Position numbers and translations under genes: made by a program. The notes beneath the pieces are model-generated. The model made no database searches and was not told the DNA's origin. It saw only the letters and a program-made list of their open reading frames with translations. A DNA stretch of 25,871 nt from CAVORB01 sp964395315 (GTDB lineage Bacteria > Pseudomonadota > Gammaproteobacteria > Chromatiales > Chromatiaceae): NCBI GenBank assembly GCA_964395315.1, contig CAYNBI010000052.1, forward strand, positions 1 through 25,871, written 5' to 3'. Below, piece after piece: positions 15,333-23,731 of this stretch (the first letter of the stretch is position 1; each line of letters begins with the position of its first letter).

Positions 15333-15810
15333 CCTTTCGCGCGCCGAGATCCCGTGCATGGGAGCGCGGCGCGACCTCAGGGTCGATGAGGCGTAACGCG
15401 GGCACGGTCTTCATTTCGCGTACGTGCCGGCGCGGAGGTTCGTCACTGACCCGTTTTTCCAAGGGTATGCGGTAACTCGTTGAAATATCCGAGAATAAGG
15501 TCTACCCTGACGGGCTGGAGCAAGTTCCGGCTCGCATCGGCACTGTAGCCAGCGCGCGGACGGCGCATCGCCGCGCAAGGGCGCCGTCGCTCGGGTTGAA
15601 ACCTGACTCGATCCGCGTTGTCCCTAGGGAAACGCGAGTCCGTTCGGCACCGCCCGCGGCACGTGGCTGCGACGCCGTCTCGTGCGCGCAGGCGATTGAG
15701 AATCAAGCCGTCCAAGAACCGCGCTTCTTGGATGGCGTGCCGATTTTTACCAGGATGGCCAGTAACCTGTGCCTCTGGTGCGTCGATGGTCAAAGTATTG
15801 TGAGTGCCCC
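15333..15810 (+). other. Intergenic region between sqr and prc
   Basis: 478 nt with no supportable gene. The first 60 nt contain TCGCGC...GCGCGA (about 15337-15375), which could form a hairpin after sqr but has no T-tract. The second half is repeat copy 3, listed separately. The prc promoter must lie here or inside the repeat; I could not place it. Confidence 0.5.
15627..15763 (-). repeat. Dispersed intergenic repeat, copy 3 (inverted, upstream of prc)
   Basis: Read on the minus strand this starts CTGGCCATCCTGG (to 15762) and continues GCACGCCATCCAAGAAG. It then has a perfect inverted repeat: TCCAAGAA (15711-15718 on plus), CCGCGC loop, TTCTTGGA (15725-15732). It ends with a block ACGTGCCGCGGGCGG...TTTCCC that aligns with the last block of copy 2. 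The order of blocks is the same as in copy 2, so this is a diverged homologous copy in the opposite orientation. Confidence 0.55.
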
Positions 15811-17910
15811 ATGATGAGACAGCGTCTTCTTACGCTTCTGCCGGTGTTGTTCGGTCTGATCGTGGGTTGTGCCGCCGCGAAGTCGCAGGACATCCCCGTT
15901 TCGGACTTGGTTCCGTCTGCACGCCAGCAAAAGACCGCGGTCGTGATCAACAAGGTGCTGGAGCGGTTTCACTACCGCAAAGTCGACCTGGATGACGAAT
16001 TCGCTGCCAAGATCTTCGACGGCTTCCTCGAGGCGCTCGATCCAAACCGGTCCTTCTTCCTGCAAGAGGACATCACGCGCTTCAACCGCTCGGTTACCCG
16101 TCTGGACAACGATCTCAAGCGCGGCCGTCTCGAGACCGCCTTCGAGATCTTCCGGGTGTATCGCCAGCGGGTGGACGAACGGGTTGCGTACGCCTTGTCA
16201 CTGCTAGGTGAGGAGTTCGACTTCGATCGCTCGGAGGACTACCAATTCGACCGCTCCAAGGCGGAATGGGCGAAGACCAACGAGGAGCTCGATGCAATCT
16301 GGCGCAAGCGCGTCAAGAACGACTGGCTTACCCTGCGGTTGACCAAGAAGGGCGACAGCGACATCCGCGAGACCCTCACCAAGCGGTACGAGGGGCTCGG
16401 CCGACGGATTCGGCAGTTCGACAGCGACGAGGTGTTCCAGACCTTCGTCAATGCCTACACCCAGAGCCTGGAGCCCCACACCAGCTACATGTCGCCGAGC
16501 ACGTCGGAGAACTTCGACATCAGCATGCGCCTGTCCCTGGAGGGCATCGGCGCGGTGCTGCGCGGCGACAATGAGTACACGGTCGTCCAGCGCACCATTC
16601 CCGGGGGGCCGGCCCGGCAAAGCGGCCAGATCCACAGCGGCGACCAGATCGTCGGCGTTGCGCAGGGGTTGGATGGCGCGATGGAAGACGTCGTCGGATG
16701 GCGGCTGCAGGACGTGGTCGACAAGATTCGCGGGCCGAAGGGATCCGTCGTGCGGCTTCTGATCCTGTCCAAGTCCACCGGCTCGGACAGCAAGGCGCGG
16801 GAAGTCTCCCTGGTGCGCAACGAGATCCAGCTCGAAGACCAGGCGGCCAAGAGCTACGTGATCGACGACATGGTCAACGCCCCGGGGTTGCGTATCGGCG
16901 TGATCGAAATCCCGGCCTTCTACCGCGACTTCCGTGCGGAGTCCCAGGGAGACAACGATTTCCGTAGCACCACGCGAGACGTTCGCATCCTGCTCGAGGA
17001 TCTCTCGCGCCAGGGGGTCGACGGCGTGGTCGTCGATCTGCGCGGAAACGGCGGCGGCTCGCTGACCGAGGCCACCGCGCTGACCGGACTCTTCATCGAC
17101 CAGGGGCCGGTCGTACAGGTCAAGGACTCCTTTGGCAAGGTCGAGGTGGAGAACGATCCGGATCCCGGCGTCGTCTACACCGGGCCGCTCGCGGTTCTGG
17201 TCGACCGCAACAGCGCCTCCGCCTCGGAGATCTTCGCCGGGGCCATGCAGGACTACGGTCGCGGGCTGATCATCGGCGAGCCGACCTTCGGCAAGGGCAC
17301 GGTGCAGACCCTGATTGACCTGAACCGTTACGTCCCCGGAAACGAGGAAGACCTGGGGCGTCTGCGGCTCACCATGGCGGAGTTCTACCGCATCAGTGGC
17401 AGCAGCACCCAGCTGCAGGGCGTGGTGCCGGACATCCTGTTTCCCACCGCCGACTTCATCAGCGAGCACGGAGAGCGTTCCCTGGAGAACGCCCTGCCGT
17501 GGGCGGAGATTAAGCCCGCCGCCTACAAGAAGGTGTCTGTCGCCGACATCGATGGGCTGCGGAGGTTCTCCGGCGCGCGCATTCAGCAGGATGCGGGTTT
17601 CGAGATGCTGACCGCCCGCGAGAGGGTGCTGCGGGAGATCGACGAGCAGAAGGTCATTTCCCTGCGGGAGCGCGACCGCCTCGCCGAGTCCAAACGCCGA
17701 GACCAGTTGTTCAAGGATCAGCGTGACCAGTTCCTGCGCGCCAGAGGCATAGAGCCGCTCGATGAGGATGCGGAAGACGTCGACGAGGAGGCGCTGGAAA
17801 AGCAGCGCGAGATCATCGAGCGCGTCCAGGCGCAGGAGGCCGCACGCATCCTTGCCGATGCCGTGCTCGCATCGGGGGTTCCCCGCTCGCGTGCCGCCAT
17901 GCGGGATTGA
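15811..17910 (+). CDS. prc: Tail-specific protease Prc (Tsp), S41 family
   Basis: This periplasmic serine protease degrades C-terminally tagged proteins and trims envelope proteins. The 699-residue product has a signal sequence ending in a possible lipobox (LFGLIVGC, Cys near 20). It has a PDZ domain (about 240-335, around SLEGIGAVLRGDNEYTVVQ) and the S41 catalytic core. The Ser/Lys dyad is S470 in NSASASEIFAGAMQDYG and K495 in GEPTFGKGTVQ, with the same 25-residue spacing as E. coli S430/K455. The C-terminal DUF3340-type helical region is present and rich in charged residues. The ATG at 15811 begins the signal peptide; the upstream in-frame GTG at 15769 lies near the repeat and is less likely. 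The ribosome-binding site is weak. Confidence 0.95.
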   Translation: MMRQRLLTLLPVLFGLIVGCAAAKSQDIPVSDLVPSARQQKTAVVINKVLERFHYRKVDLDDEFAAKIFDGFLEALDPNRSFFLQEDITRFNRSVTRLDNDLKRGRLETAFEIFRVYRQRVDERVAYALSLLGEEFDFDRSEDYQFDRSKAEWAKTNEELDAIWRKRVKNDWLTLRLTKKGDSDIRETLTKRYEGLGRRIRQFDSDEVFQTFVNAYTQSLEPHTSYMSPSTSENFDISMRLSLEGIGAVLRGDNEYTVVQRTIPGGPARQSGQIHSGDQIVGVAQGLDGAMEDVVGWRLQDVVDKIRGPKGSVVRLLILSKSTGSDSKAREVSLVRNEIQLEDQAAKSYVIDDMVNAPGLRIGVIEIPAFYRDFRAESQGDNDFRSTTRDVRILLEDLSRQGVDGVVVDLRGNGGGSLTEATALTGLFIDQGPVVQVKDSFGKVEVENDPDPGVVYTGPLAVLVDRNSASASEIFAGAMQDYGRGLIIGEPTFGKGTVQTLIDLNRYVPGNEEDLGRLRLTMAEFYRISGSSTQLQGVVPDILFPTADFISEHGERSLENALPWAEIKPAAYKKVSVADIDGLRRFSGARIQQDAGFEMLTARERVLREIDEQKVISLRERDRLAESKRRDQLFKDQRDQFLRARGIEPLDEDAEDVDEEALEKQREIIERVQAQEAARILADAVLASGVPRSRAAMRD

Positions 17911-18117
17911 GATCGGACCAAGCGGCGGTTCCGTTCGTGCTGGTGGGCCCTTCCCGGGTGCTGATGCCGTGCGGGTTGCCGGGGAGTTCCGAGTAGACAC
18001 CCAGTCATTTCAAACGCCTCCGGTTGGCACTTCGGCTCGGCTTCGGCGCCTGCCCGGTGATACGGCCGCCACGCCGGGCGCGCGGTGGGCTTCGGTGGCA
18101 GCAGGCAGGTAGTCCCA

Positions 18118-19725
18118 GTGCAGAGCCGATTGGGGAAGTATGACGAGCGGCTGTCCGCTATCACCCGTGCCGGTCTCGGGCCGACCTTGCGCGGCAACCT
18201 CGTCGGCCTGGAGAAGGAGAGCCTGCGTGTCTCCGCGGAAGGCACGGTCGCGGCCACTCCCCATCCGCCGGCGCTCGGGTCAGCACTGACCCACCCCTAT
18301 ATCACGACGGATTTCTCCGAGGCGCTGCTGGAGCTGATCACGCCGGCGCTGCGTTCGCGGGTCGAAGCCCTGGAGTTCCTGCAGGACCTGCACACACACG
18401 TCCATGGCCATCTCGGCGATGAGCTCCTGTGGGCCACCAGCATGCCCTGTGTCCTGGGGGGTGCCCGTGGCATCCCCCTGGCGCAATACGGCACCTCCAA
18501 CGCCGCTCAGATGAAGACGGCCTATCGACGCGGTCTCGGCAACCGTTACGGGCGCGTCATGCAGGTCATCGCCGGCGTGCACTACAACTTCTCCTTCGCG
18601 GAGGCGTTCTGGCCCGGTTATCAGGCGCTGGAAGGCGAGGCGGGAGACGCGGTGGGATTTCGCTCCGAGGCCTACATGGGCCTGATCCGCAATCTCCAAC
18701 GCTACGGCTGGCTGATCCCCTATCTGTTCGGTTCATCGCCGGCCGTGTGCAAGTCCTTCGTGCTGGGCGGTCAGACGGATCTCGAAGAGTTCGATGCCCA
18801 CACCCTGTACTACCCGCACGCCACCTCGCTGCGGATGGGGGACATCGGATATCAGAATCGCCAGACTGAGGGTACCGGCATGAAGGCGAGCTACGACAGC
18901 CTCGACGCCTACATCCGCAGCCTCACCTGGGCCATCGAGACCCCCTGTCCCAACTACGAGAGCGTCGGTGTCAAGGTCGGCGACCGCTACGAGCAGCTCA
19001 ACGCGAACGTGCTGCAGATCGAGAACGAGTACTACAGCACGGTGCGGCCGAAGCAGATCCTGGAATGGATGGAAAAGCCGACCCTGGGGCTACGCCGGCG
19101 GGGCGTGCGCTACGTCGAGGTGCGCTCGCTGGACGTCGATGCCTTCCATCCCCTGGGCGTGGCCGAGGAGCAGCTCCGATTCATGGAGGTCCTCATGCTC
19201 TTCTGCCTGCTCGCGGACAGCCCGCGCATCAACCCGCGCGAGCGCCGGGCCATCGACGACAATCAGGTGCTGACCGCGCACCGGGGCCGCGACCCGGCGC
19301 TCCTCCTGGAGCGGGAGGCTGGGGCGATTCCATTGCCTCGCTGGGCAGAGGAGCTGCTGGATGCCATGGTAGCGGCGGCGGAGCTGATCGACGGCGGCAG
19401 CGGGGGGCCGAGCACCGCTGCACTTGCGCTGCAACTCGAGAAGGTGCGGGATCCGGAACGCACGCCGTCCGCGCGGATGCTGGCCGAGATGCGGGCCAAC
19501 CGCGAGAGCTTCTACGCCCATGCCCGGCGCCTCTCGTTGCAGCACCGGGAGTACTTCCGCCGACAGGTTGTGTCCCCGGAACGCGCGGCGATGCTGGATC
19601 GCGTTGCGTCGGAATCGGTGGATCGACAGCGGGCGATCGAGGCGGCGGATCACCTCAGCTTCGACGAGTTTCTCGCCAACTACTTCGCCCAGGGCGAGCC
19701 GTCGCCCGTCGCCCCTCTGGTCTGA
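18118..19725 (+). CDS. gshA: Glutamate-cysteine ligase
   Basis: GshA catalyses the first and rate-limiting step of glutathione synthesis. The product is about 535 residues, a little longer than the roughly 520 of the gammaproteobacterial type-1 family. Family landmarks are GNLVGLEKESLRV, TTDFSEALLELITPAL, GVHYNFSFAEAFW, YNRQTEG-like GYQNRQTEGTG, and RYVEVRSLDVDAFHPLGV. No ATG is available at the N-terminus: candidates are GTG at 18118 (AGGCAGG upstream), GTG at 18085 and TTG at 18130; I chose 18118. The 207 nt separating it from prc contain nothing I can name. No gshB is adjacent. Confidence 0.94.
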   Translation: MQSRLGKYDERLSAITRAGLGPTLRGNLVGLEKESLRVSAEGTVAATPHPPALGSALTHPYITTDFSEALLELITPALRSRVEALEFLQDLHTHVHGHLGDELLWATSMPCVLGGARGIPLAQYGTSNAAQMKTAYRRGLGNRYGRVMQVIAGVHYNFSFAEAFWPGYQALEGEAGDAVGFRSEAYMGLIRNLQRYGWLIPYLFGSSPAVCKSFVLGGQTDLEEFDAHTLYYPHATSLRMGDIGYQNRQTEGTGMKASYDSLDAYIRSLTWAIETPCPNYESVGVKVGDRYEQLNANVLQIENEYYSTVRPKQILEWMEKPTLGLRRRGVRYVEVRSLDVDAFHPLGVAEEQLRFMEVLMLFCLLADSPRINPRERRAIDDNQVLTAHRGRDPALLLEREAGAIPLPRWAEELLDAMVAAAELIDGGSGGPSTAALALQLEKVRDPERTPSARMLAEMRANRESFYAHARRLSLQHREYFRRQVVSPERAAMLDRVASESVDRQRAIEAADHLSFDEFLANYFAQGEPSPVAPLV

Positions 19726-19789
19726 TGTCGGCGGGGTAACGCGCTGTTCCGGGGAACACAGCCGGCTCGACCAAGACGGGGATCGCGTG

Positions 19790-19862
19790 TTCTTATGAAA
19801 AATATAAGAAAAGACCTGTAATATTATGTAAATTAACAAATTATTATAGGTGATATTTTTCG
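19790..19862 (+). promoter_or_regulatory. AT-rich island with two inverted repeats upstream of crcB
   Basis: About 70 nt of very AT-rich sequence in a strongly GC-rich surrounding. It contains TTCTTAT (19790-19796), 7-nt spacer, ATAAGAA (19804-19810). A second pair is ACCTGTAATA (19814-19823) with TATTATAGGT (19842-19851); the single mismatch would be a G-U pair in RNA. It may hold the crcB-serS promoter/operator, the gshA terminator, or an insertion scar. No fluoride riboswitch was recognised. Confidence 0.45.
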
Positions 19863-19946
19863 ATCTGATGAATGCGCGGGCCAATCCGGCTTCGGCGCAC
19901 TCGGGCCGCAGGTGTAAGATGCGCGCTTTCAGCGAAGGGTGGGGCC

Positions 19947-20321
19947 TTGTTGCAGATTCTGGCCATCGCGGGCGGCGGGGCGCTCGGTGCCTTGGGGCGG
20001 TTCTGGATGTCGATCGGGGTCTACCGGCTCCTGGGGCGAGACTTCCCCTGGGGTACGCTGACGGTCAACGCCCTCGGATCCTTCCTCATGGGCCTGCTGT
20101 ACGTGCTTTTCATCGAGCGCCTTGCCACTGGTCCGGAGCTGCGCTCGGCGGTTCTGGTGGGATTCCTGGGTGCCTTCACGACCTTCTCGACCTTTTCGAT
20201 GGAGACGCTGACCTTGATCGAGACGGGTTATCTCGGAAAGGCCCTGGCGAACATGGGGGCGAGCGTGCTGCTGTGCGTGCTCGTCTGCTGGCTCGGCGTC
20301 CTGTTGGGGAGGTCCTTGTGA
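19947..20321 (+). CDS. crcB: Fluoride ion channel CrcB/FluC
   Basis: This small dimeric membrane protein exports fluoride. The 124-residue product has four membrane segments and the family motifs GGALGALGRF near the N-terminus, GTLTVNALGSFLMG (Asn in the pore), and GFLGAFTTFSTFSMET (the Phe-box/TTFSTFS region). The start is TTG at 19947, or the adjacent TTG at 19950, with AAGGGTGGGG just upstream; the longer frame from 19872 adds unconserved Arg-rich residues. Its stop overlaps the next gene's start (TGATG). The order crcB then serS is common in gammaproteobacteria. Confidence 0.92.
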   Translation: MLQILAIAGGGALGALGRFWMSIGVYRLLGRDFPWGTLTVNALGSFLMGLLYVLFIERLATGPELRSAVLVGFLGAFTTFSTFSMETLTLIETGYLGKALANMGASVLLCVLVCWLGVLLGRSL

Positions 20322-20638
20322 TGGAGTCAGAGGCTCGCATGGTGCGCGTCTACCTCTCGGAATCGGACCGCGAGATCGAGCACCTCCTGAAATGCCTGCA
20401 TGACGAGCTCGGCGTCTGCGGGGTGACGGTCGTGCGCGGCGTGGAGGGGTACGGTAAGTCGGGCGTGGTCCACAGCGCCTCGCTGGTGGATCTGTCCGCC
20501 GACCTGCCGCTCATTCTGGAGTTCTTCGACCGGCCGGAGCGGGCGCGGAGGGCCATCGAGCGCATCACGGATTTCGTCGAGCCCGGACACGTGGTGTCCT
20601 GGCCGGTCATCGTCGAAGGGGGCGACATCGAATGCTAG
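20321..20638 (+). CDS. DUF190 family protein
   Basis: The 105-residue product matches the DUF190 family, small proteins with a PII-like fold often encoded next to or fused with CrcB. Visible conserved stretches are RVYLSESDR, GVCGVTVVRGVEGYGKSG and ADLPLILEFFDRPE. Function is unproven; a role in fluoride-channel control or ion sensing is inferred from linkage alone. The ATG overlaps the crcB stop and its own stop overlaps the serS start (ATGCTAG), so the three genes form a tightly coupled unit. A second in-frame ATG at 20339 is possible. Confidence 0.85.
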   Translation: MESEARMVRVYLSESDREIEHLLKCLHDELGVCGVTVVRGVEGYGKSGVVHSASLVDLSADLPLILEFFDRPERARRAIERITDFVEPGHVVSWPVIVEGGDIEC

Positions 20639-21903
20639 ACCCACGCCTGTTGCGGACCGAGCTCGGCTATGTAGCCGAGCAGCTGGCGCGCCGCGGAATC
20701 GAGCTCGATACCGGGCATTTCGAATCCCTGGAGGCCAGGCGCAAGGCGCTGCAGATCCAGACCCAGGAGCTGCAGAACCAGCGCAACACCCGCTCCAAGT
20801 CGATCGGCAGGGCAAAGGCCGCGGGTGAGGACATTCAGCCCCTGCTCGCCGAGGTCGCCGACCTGGGGGACAAGCTCAAGGCCGCTGAGGCCGAGCTCGC
20901 GGCCCTGCAGGAGGCGGTGAGCGAGATCAGCATGGGTCTGCCGAACATCCCCCACGAGAGCGTACCAGATGGCCGCGACGAGTCGGACAACCGCGAGGAG
21001 CGCCGCTGGGGCGAGCCGAGGGTGTTCGATTTCGAGCCGAAGGACCACGTCGACCTCGGCGTGCCGAGCGGCTGGATGGACTTCGACGTGGCGGCGAAGC
21101 TCACGGGGTCGCGCTTCGTGGTCATGAGCGGGCCCCTGGCCCGGCTGCACCGGGCACTGATCCAGTTCATGCTCGACATCCACACCGCTGAGCACGGCTA
21201 CACCGAGGCCTACGTTCCCTACCTGGTGAATGCCGACAGCCTGTTCGGCACGGGTCAGCTGCCCAAGTTCGAGGCGGACCTGTTCAAGGTACCCGGCGAA
21301 AAGGACTTCTACCTGATCCCCACCGCGGAGGTCCCGGTCACCAACCTGGTCCGGGACGTCATCGTCGAGGCGGACTACCTGCCGCGCAAGTGGGTGGCCC
21401 ACACCCCCTGCTTCCGCAGCGAGGCGGGCTCCTACGGCAAGGACACGCGCGGCATGATCCGCCAGCATCAGTTCGAGAAGGTTGAGCTGGTACAGGCGGT
21501 GCGGCCGGAGGAATCCTTCGCCGCCCTCGAGGAGCTGACCGGTCACGCCGAGGCGATCCTACAGCGTCTGGATCTCCCCTACCGCGTGGTGAGCCTGTGC
21601 ACCGGCGACCTGGGTTTCTCCTCGGCCAAGACCTACGATCTGGAGGTCTGGCTGCCGGGGCAGCAGAAGTACCGCGAGATCTCCTCCTGCAGCAACTTCC
21701 AGGACTTCCAGGCGCGGCGCCTCCAGGCGCGTTGGCGCAACCCGGAGACCGGCAAGCCCGAGTTGCTGCACACCCTCAACGGCTCGGGACTGGCCGTGGG
21801 CCGGACCCTGGTCGCTGTGATGGAGAACTACCAGCAGGCCGACGGCAGCATCCGCATACCCGACGCCCTTTGGCCCTACATGGGCGGCGCCGAGATGCTC
21901 TGA
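20632..21903 (+). CDS. serS: Seryl-tRNA synthetase
   Basis: This class II aminoacyl-tRNA synthetase charges tRNA-Ser and tRNA-Sec. The 423-residue product matches the usual length. It has the N-terminal tRNA-binding coiled coil (about 25-105, including LQIQTQELQNQRNTRSKSIG) and the class II core. Motif 2 is around TPCFRSEAGSYGKDTRGMIR, and motif 3 is at the C-terminus in LNGSGLAVGRTLVAVMENY. The start ATG overlaps the DUF190 gene's end. A serine tRNA gene was looked for downstream and not found. Confidence 0.97.
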   Translation: MLDPRLLRTELGYVAEQLARRGIELDTGHFESLEARRKALQIQTQELQNQRNTRSKSIGRAKAAGEDIQPLLAEVADLGDKLKAAEAELAALQEAVSEISMGLPNIPHESVPDGRDESDNREERRWGEPRVFDFEPKDHVDLGVPSGWMDFDVAAKLTGSRFVVMSGPLARLHRALIQFMLDIHTAEHGYTEAYVPYLVNADSLFGTGQLPKFEADLFKVPGEKDFYLIPTAEVPVTNLVRDVIVEADYLPRKWVAHTPCFRSEAGSYGKDTRGMIRQHQFEKVELVQAVRPEESFAALEELTGHAEAILQRLDLPYRVVSLCTGDLGFSSAKTYDLEVWLPGQQKYREISSCSNFQDFQARRLQARWRNPETGKPELLHTLNGSGLAVGRTLVAVMENYQQADGSIRIPDALWPYMGGAEML

Positions 21904-22349
21904 GTCGTTCCCCCTGCAGGCCGACGCCGAAGCCCGCTCGGCATTTGCGGATCTGTCGACCGCTGCCGCCGCGCTCGGCGCAGTTGGGGAGAGACACCGA
22001 CCATCAACCTCGCTGCGGAAGCTGCCACCGCGCTGCTCACCGCGGCGCCGTGCGTCGGTTGTCAGTGTGGGCGCCACGCCATTGCGCACACCCATGGAAC
22101 GCCCTACCATCCTCCGGCCCAGATTTTTGAGCGATCGGAATGACGAGAGCCTGGACCGCGAATCAGCGGCGCACGTCTGCCTCCGGCCTCATCGGGGCAT
22201 TCTCGGTCTTGCCGCCTAGATCGTGCGCCCGATGATCGCACGGGGGCGCAGTCGACCGCGTACATCGGCCCCCGTTATTCGACCAAGACGGTTCAGGCGC
22301 CCGCTTGATTGGCGGGAATCACCGTGCGGAAGGTTGTGAAGACGACATC
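21904..22349 (+). other. Intergenic region between serS and the diguanylate cyclase gene
   Basis: About 445 nt without a supportable gene. It holds a hairpin, ACGGGGGC (22240-22247) pairing with GCCCCCGT (22268-22275), without a T-tract. A second, smaller one is CCCGC-ttgattg-GCGGG near 22300. The 13-mer TCGACCAAGACGG at 22279-22291 also occurs at 19767-19779 upstream of crcB. The promoter was not identified. Confidence 0.4.
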
Positions 22350-23510
22350 ATGAAGCGCTCCTTAGGCGAATCCCCCGCAAGGCCGCCCGCTCCCGATTCG
22401 GTCAACTGCGCCCATCAGGACACCTTGGCCGAGAACCAGACCCTGCGTCGCCAGCTGCGGCAGATGGTCAGTGAGGCGCAACGCAACGAGTCCGCGCTCA
22501 AGCGCTTTCAGTCCCTCGAGATCGACCTCCTCGGCTGCGAGTCGCTCCCGGCCCTGCTCACGCTCCTGATGCGCGACGCGCGCACGCGCTGCGATTGGGA
22601 TCGGGTCTCCCTGTTCCTGCACGATCCCGAGCACGAGATCCGCCGGCTGCTGGACCAGGTCAGTTGGGAAACGGCTGGCTTTCCCGACCTGGTGCTCGCC
22701 GACGGGCCGCAGCGCCTCGACGCCCTGCACGGGCGGTCCCGTGCCCCGCGGTTGGGGCCCTTTCAGCCCGGCCGTCACGGTGATCTCTTCCAGATGACGG
22801 GAGCACCGGTGGCGAGCGTCGCCCTCCTGCCGATTGTTCGGCACGGCCGGCTATTCGGCAGCTATAACCTGGGGAGCTCCAGCCGCGATCGGTTCTCGCG
22901 CAACGCGGGCAGCGACTTCCTGCATCATCTCTCCGCCGTGATCGCCGTCTGTCTGGAAATGACCGTCGTCCGGGATCGGCTCCAGCACCTGGGACTGGCC
23001 GATGCCCTTACGGGGGTCAACAACCGGCGCTTCTTCAACCAGCGCCTGCCTGAGGAAATCGCCCGTGCCCAACGCGCGGGCACCCCCCTGAGCTGCCTCT
23101 TCATCGACGTCGACCATTTCAAGCGCTTCAACGACAGCCATGGGCATCAGGCCGGCGACCAGGCGCTGCGCGCAGTGGCGCAGCTGGTGCGCTCGTTGCT
23201 GCGCCGAAGCGACGTGCTGGCGCGCTACGGCGGCGAGGAGTTTGCCGCTATCCTGCCCGAAGCTTGCGAGGAGGAGGCGGCCGAAATCGCCGAACGGGTG
23301 CGTGGGGGAGTCGAGGCCGCGCGCCTTGTCGTCGGGGACGGGCCTGCGGTATCCGTGACCGTGTCGATCGGCATGGCGACGCTCCATCCAGACGTCCCGG
23401 TTTCCGAACCGACTGGTCTTGGCAATCGGCTGGTCGAAGCCGCCGACCGCGGCGTCTATCGCGCCAAGTCGGAAGGCCGCAACCGGGTCATTGCCGACGT
23501 GCCGCGCTGA
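22350..23510 (+). CDS. Diguanylate cyclase with N-terminal DUF484/GAF-like sensor domain
   Basis: The 386-residue product is a soluble c-di-GMP synthase. An N-terminal coiled segment (about 25-60, ENQTLRRQLRQMVSEAQRNE) and a GAF-like domain (about 65-205) resemble DUF484. The GGDEF domain (about 215-385) has the active-site motif GGEEF at 294-298 and the allosteric inhibitory RxxD site at R285-D288, five residues ahead. The catalytic region DVDHFKRFNDSHGHQAGD is intact, so the enzyme is expected to be active and feedback-inhibited. No membrane segment is seen, so the input is probably cytoplasmic; the ligand is unknown. I chose the ATG at 22350 over a TTG at 22305. It stands alone and may act on pili or biofilm, which is inference. 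Confidence 0.9.
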   Translation: MKRSLGESPARPPAPDSVNCAHQDTLAENQTLRRQLRQMVSEAQRNESALKRFQSLEIDLLGCESLPALLTLLMRDARTRCDWDRVSLFLHDPEHEIRRLLDQVSWETAGFPDLVLADGPQRLDALHGRSRAPRLGPFQPGRHGDLFQMTGAPVASVALLPIVRHGRLFGSYNLGSSSRDRFSRNAGSDFLHHLSAVIAVCLEMTVVRDRLQHLGLADALTGVNNRRFFNQRLPEEIARAQRAGTPLSCLFIDVDHFKRFNDSHGHQAGDQALRAVAQLVRSLLRRSDVLARYGGEEFAAILPEACEEEAAEIAERVRGGVEAARLVVGDGPAVSVTVSIGMATLHPDVPVSEPTGLGNRLVEAADRGVYRAKSEGRNRVIADVPR

Positions 23511-23731
23511 GCCCCGGTCCCGAGATCGCGGCCGCTCCGACGCCATGCCTTTGGCTGTAGGCGGCTGGCATCCTCAACGGCGAAGCTGGCGGCGGCGTGC
23601 CTTTCCCACCTTGCTTCGGTCCCCTTACTCATCACGGAGCTGCGCTGGAAACGTCTGTTCAGGGCGAAACCGGCGTCAGTGACCTGGCGCCGGTCCGATC
23701 CGGCATGGGTCCATATGCCGCACAATCCGGC

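Noticed and set aside
16204..18000. 598-codon open frame antisense to prc
   Set aside because: Low-complexity composition and no motif; prc on the plus strand is intact.
19726..19946. Fluoride riboswitch upstream of crcB
   Set aside because: A CTGATGA string occurs near 19864, but the conserved pseudoknot segments of the fluoride riboswitch are not visible.
21904..22349. tRNA gene downstream of serS
   Set aside because: No T-loop GGTTCGA-type sequence or acceptor-stem pairing could be found on either strand.
23456..23725. Minus-strand open frame of 89 codons between the diguanylate cyclase and DUF2252 genes
   Set aside because: It overlaps the end of the cyclase gene, lacks a clear ribosome-binding site, and shows no family motif.
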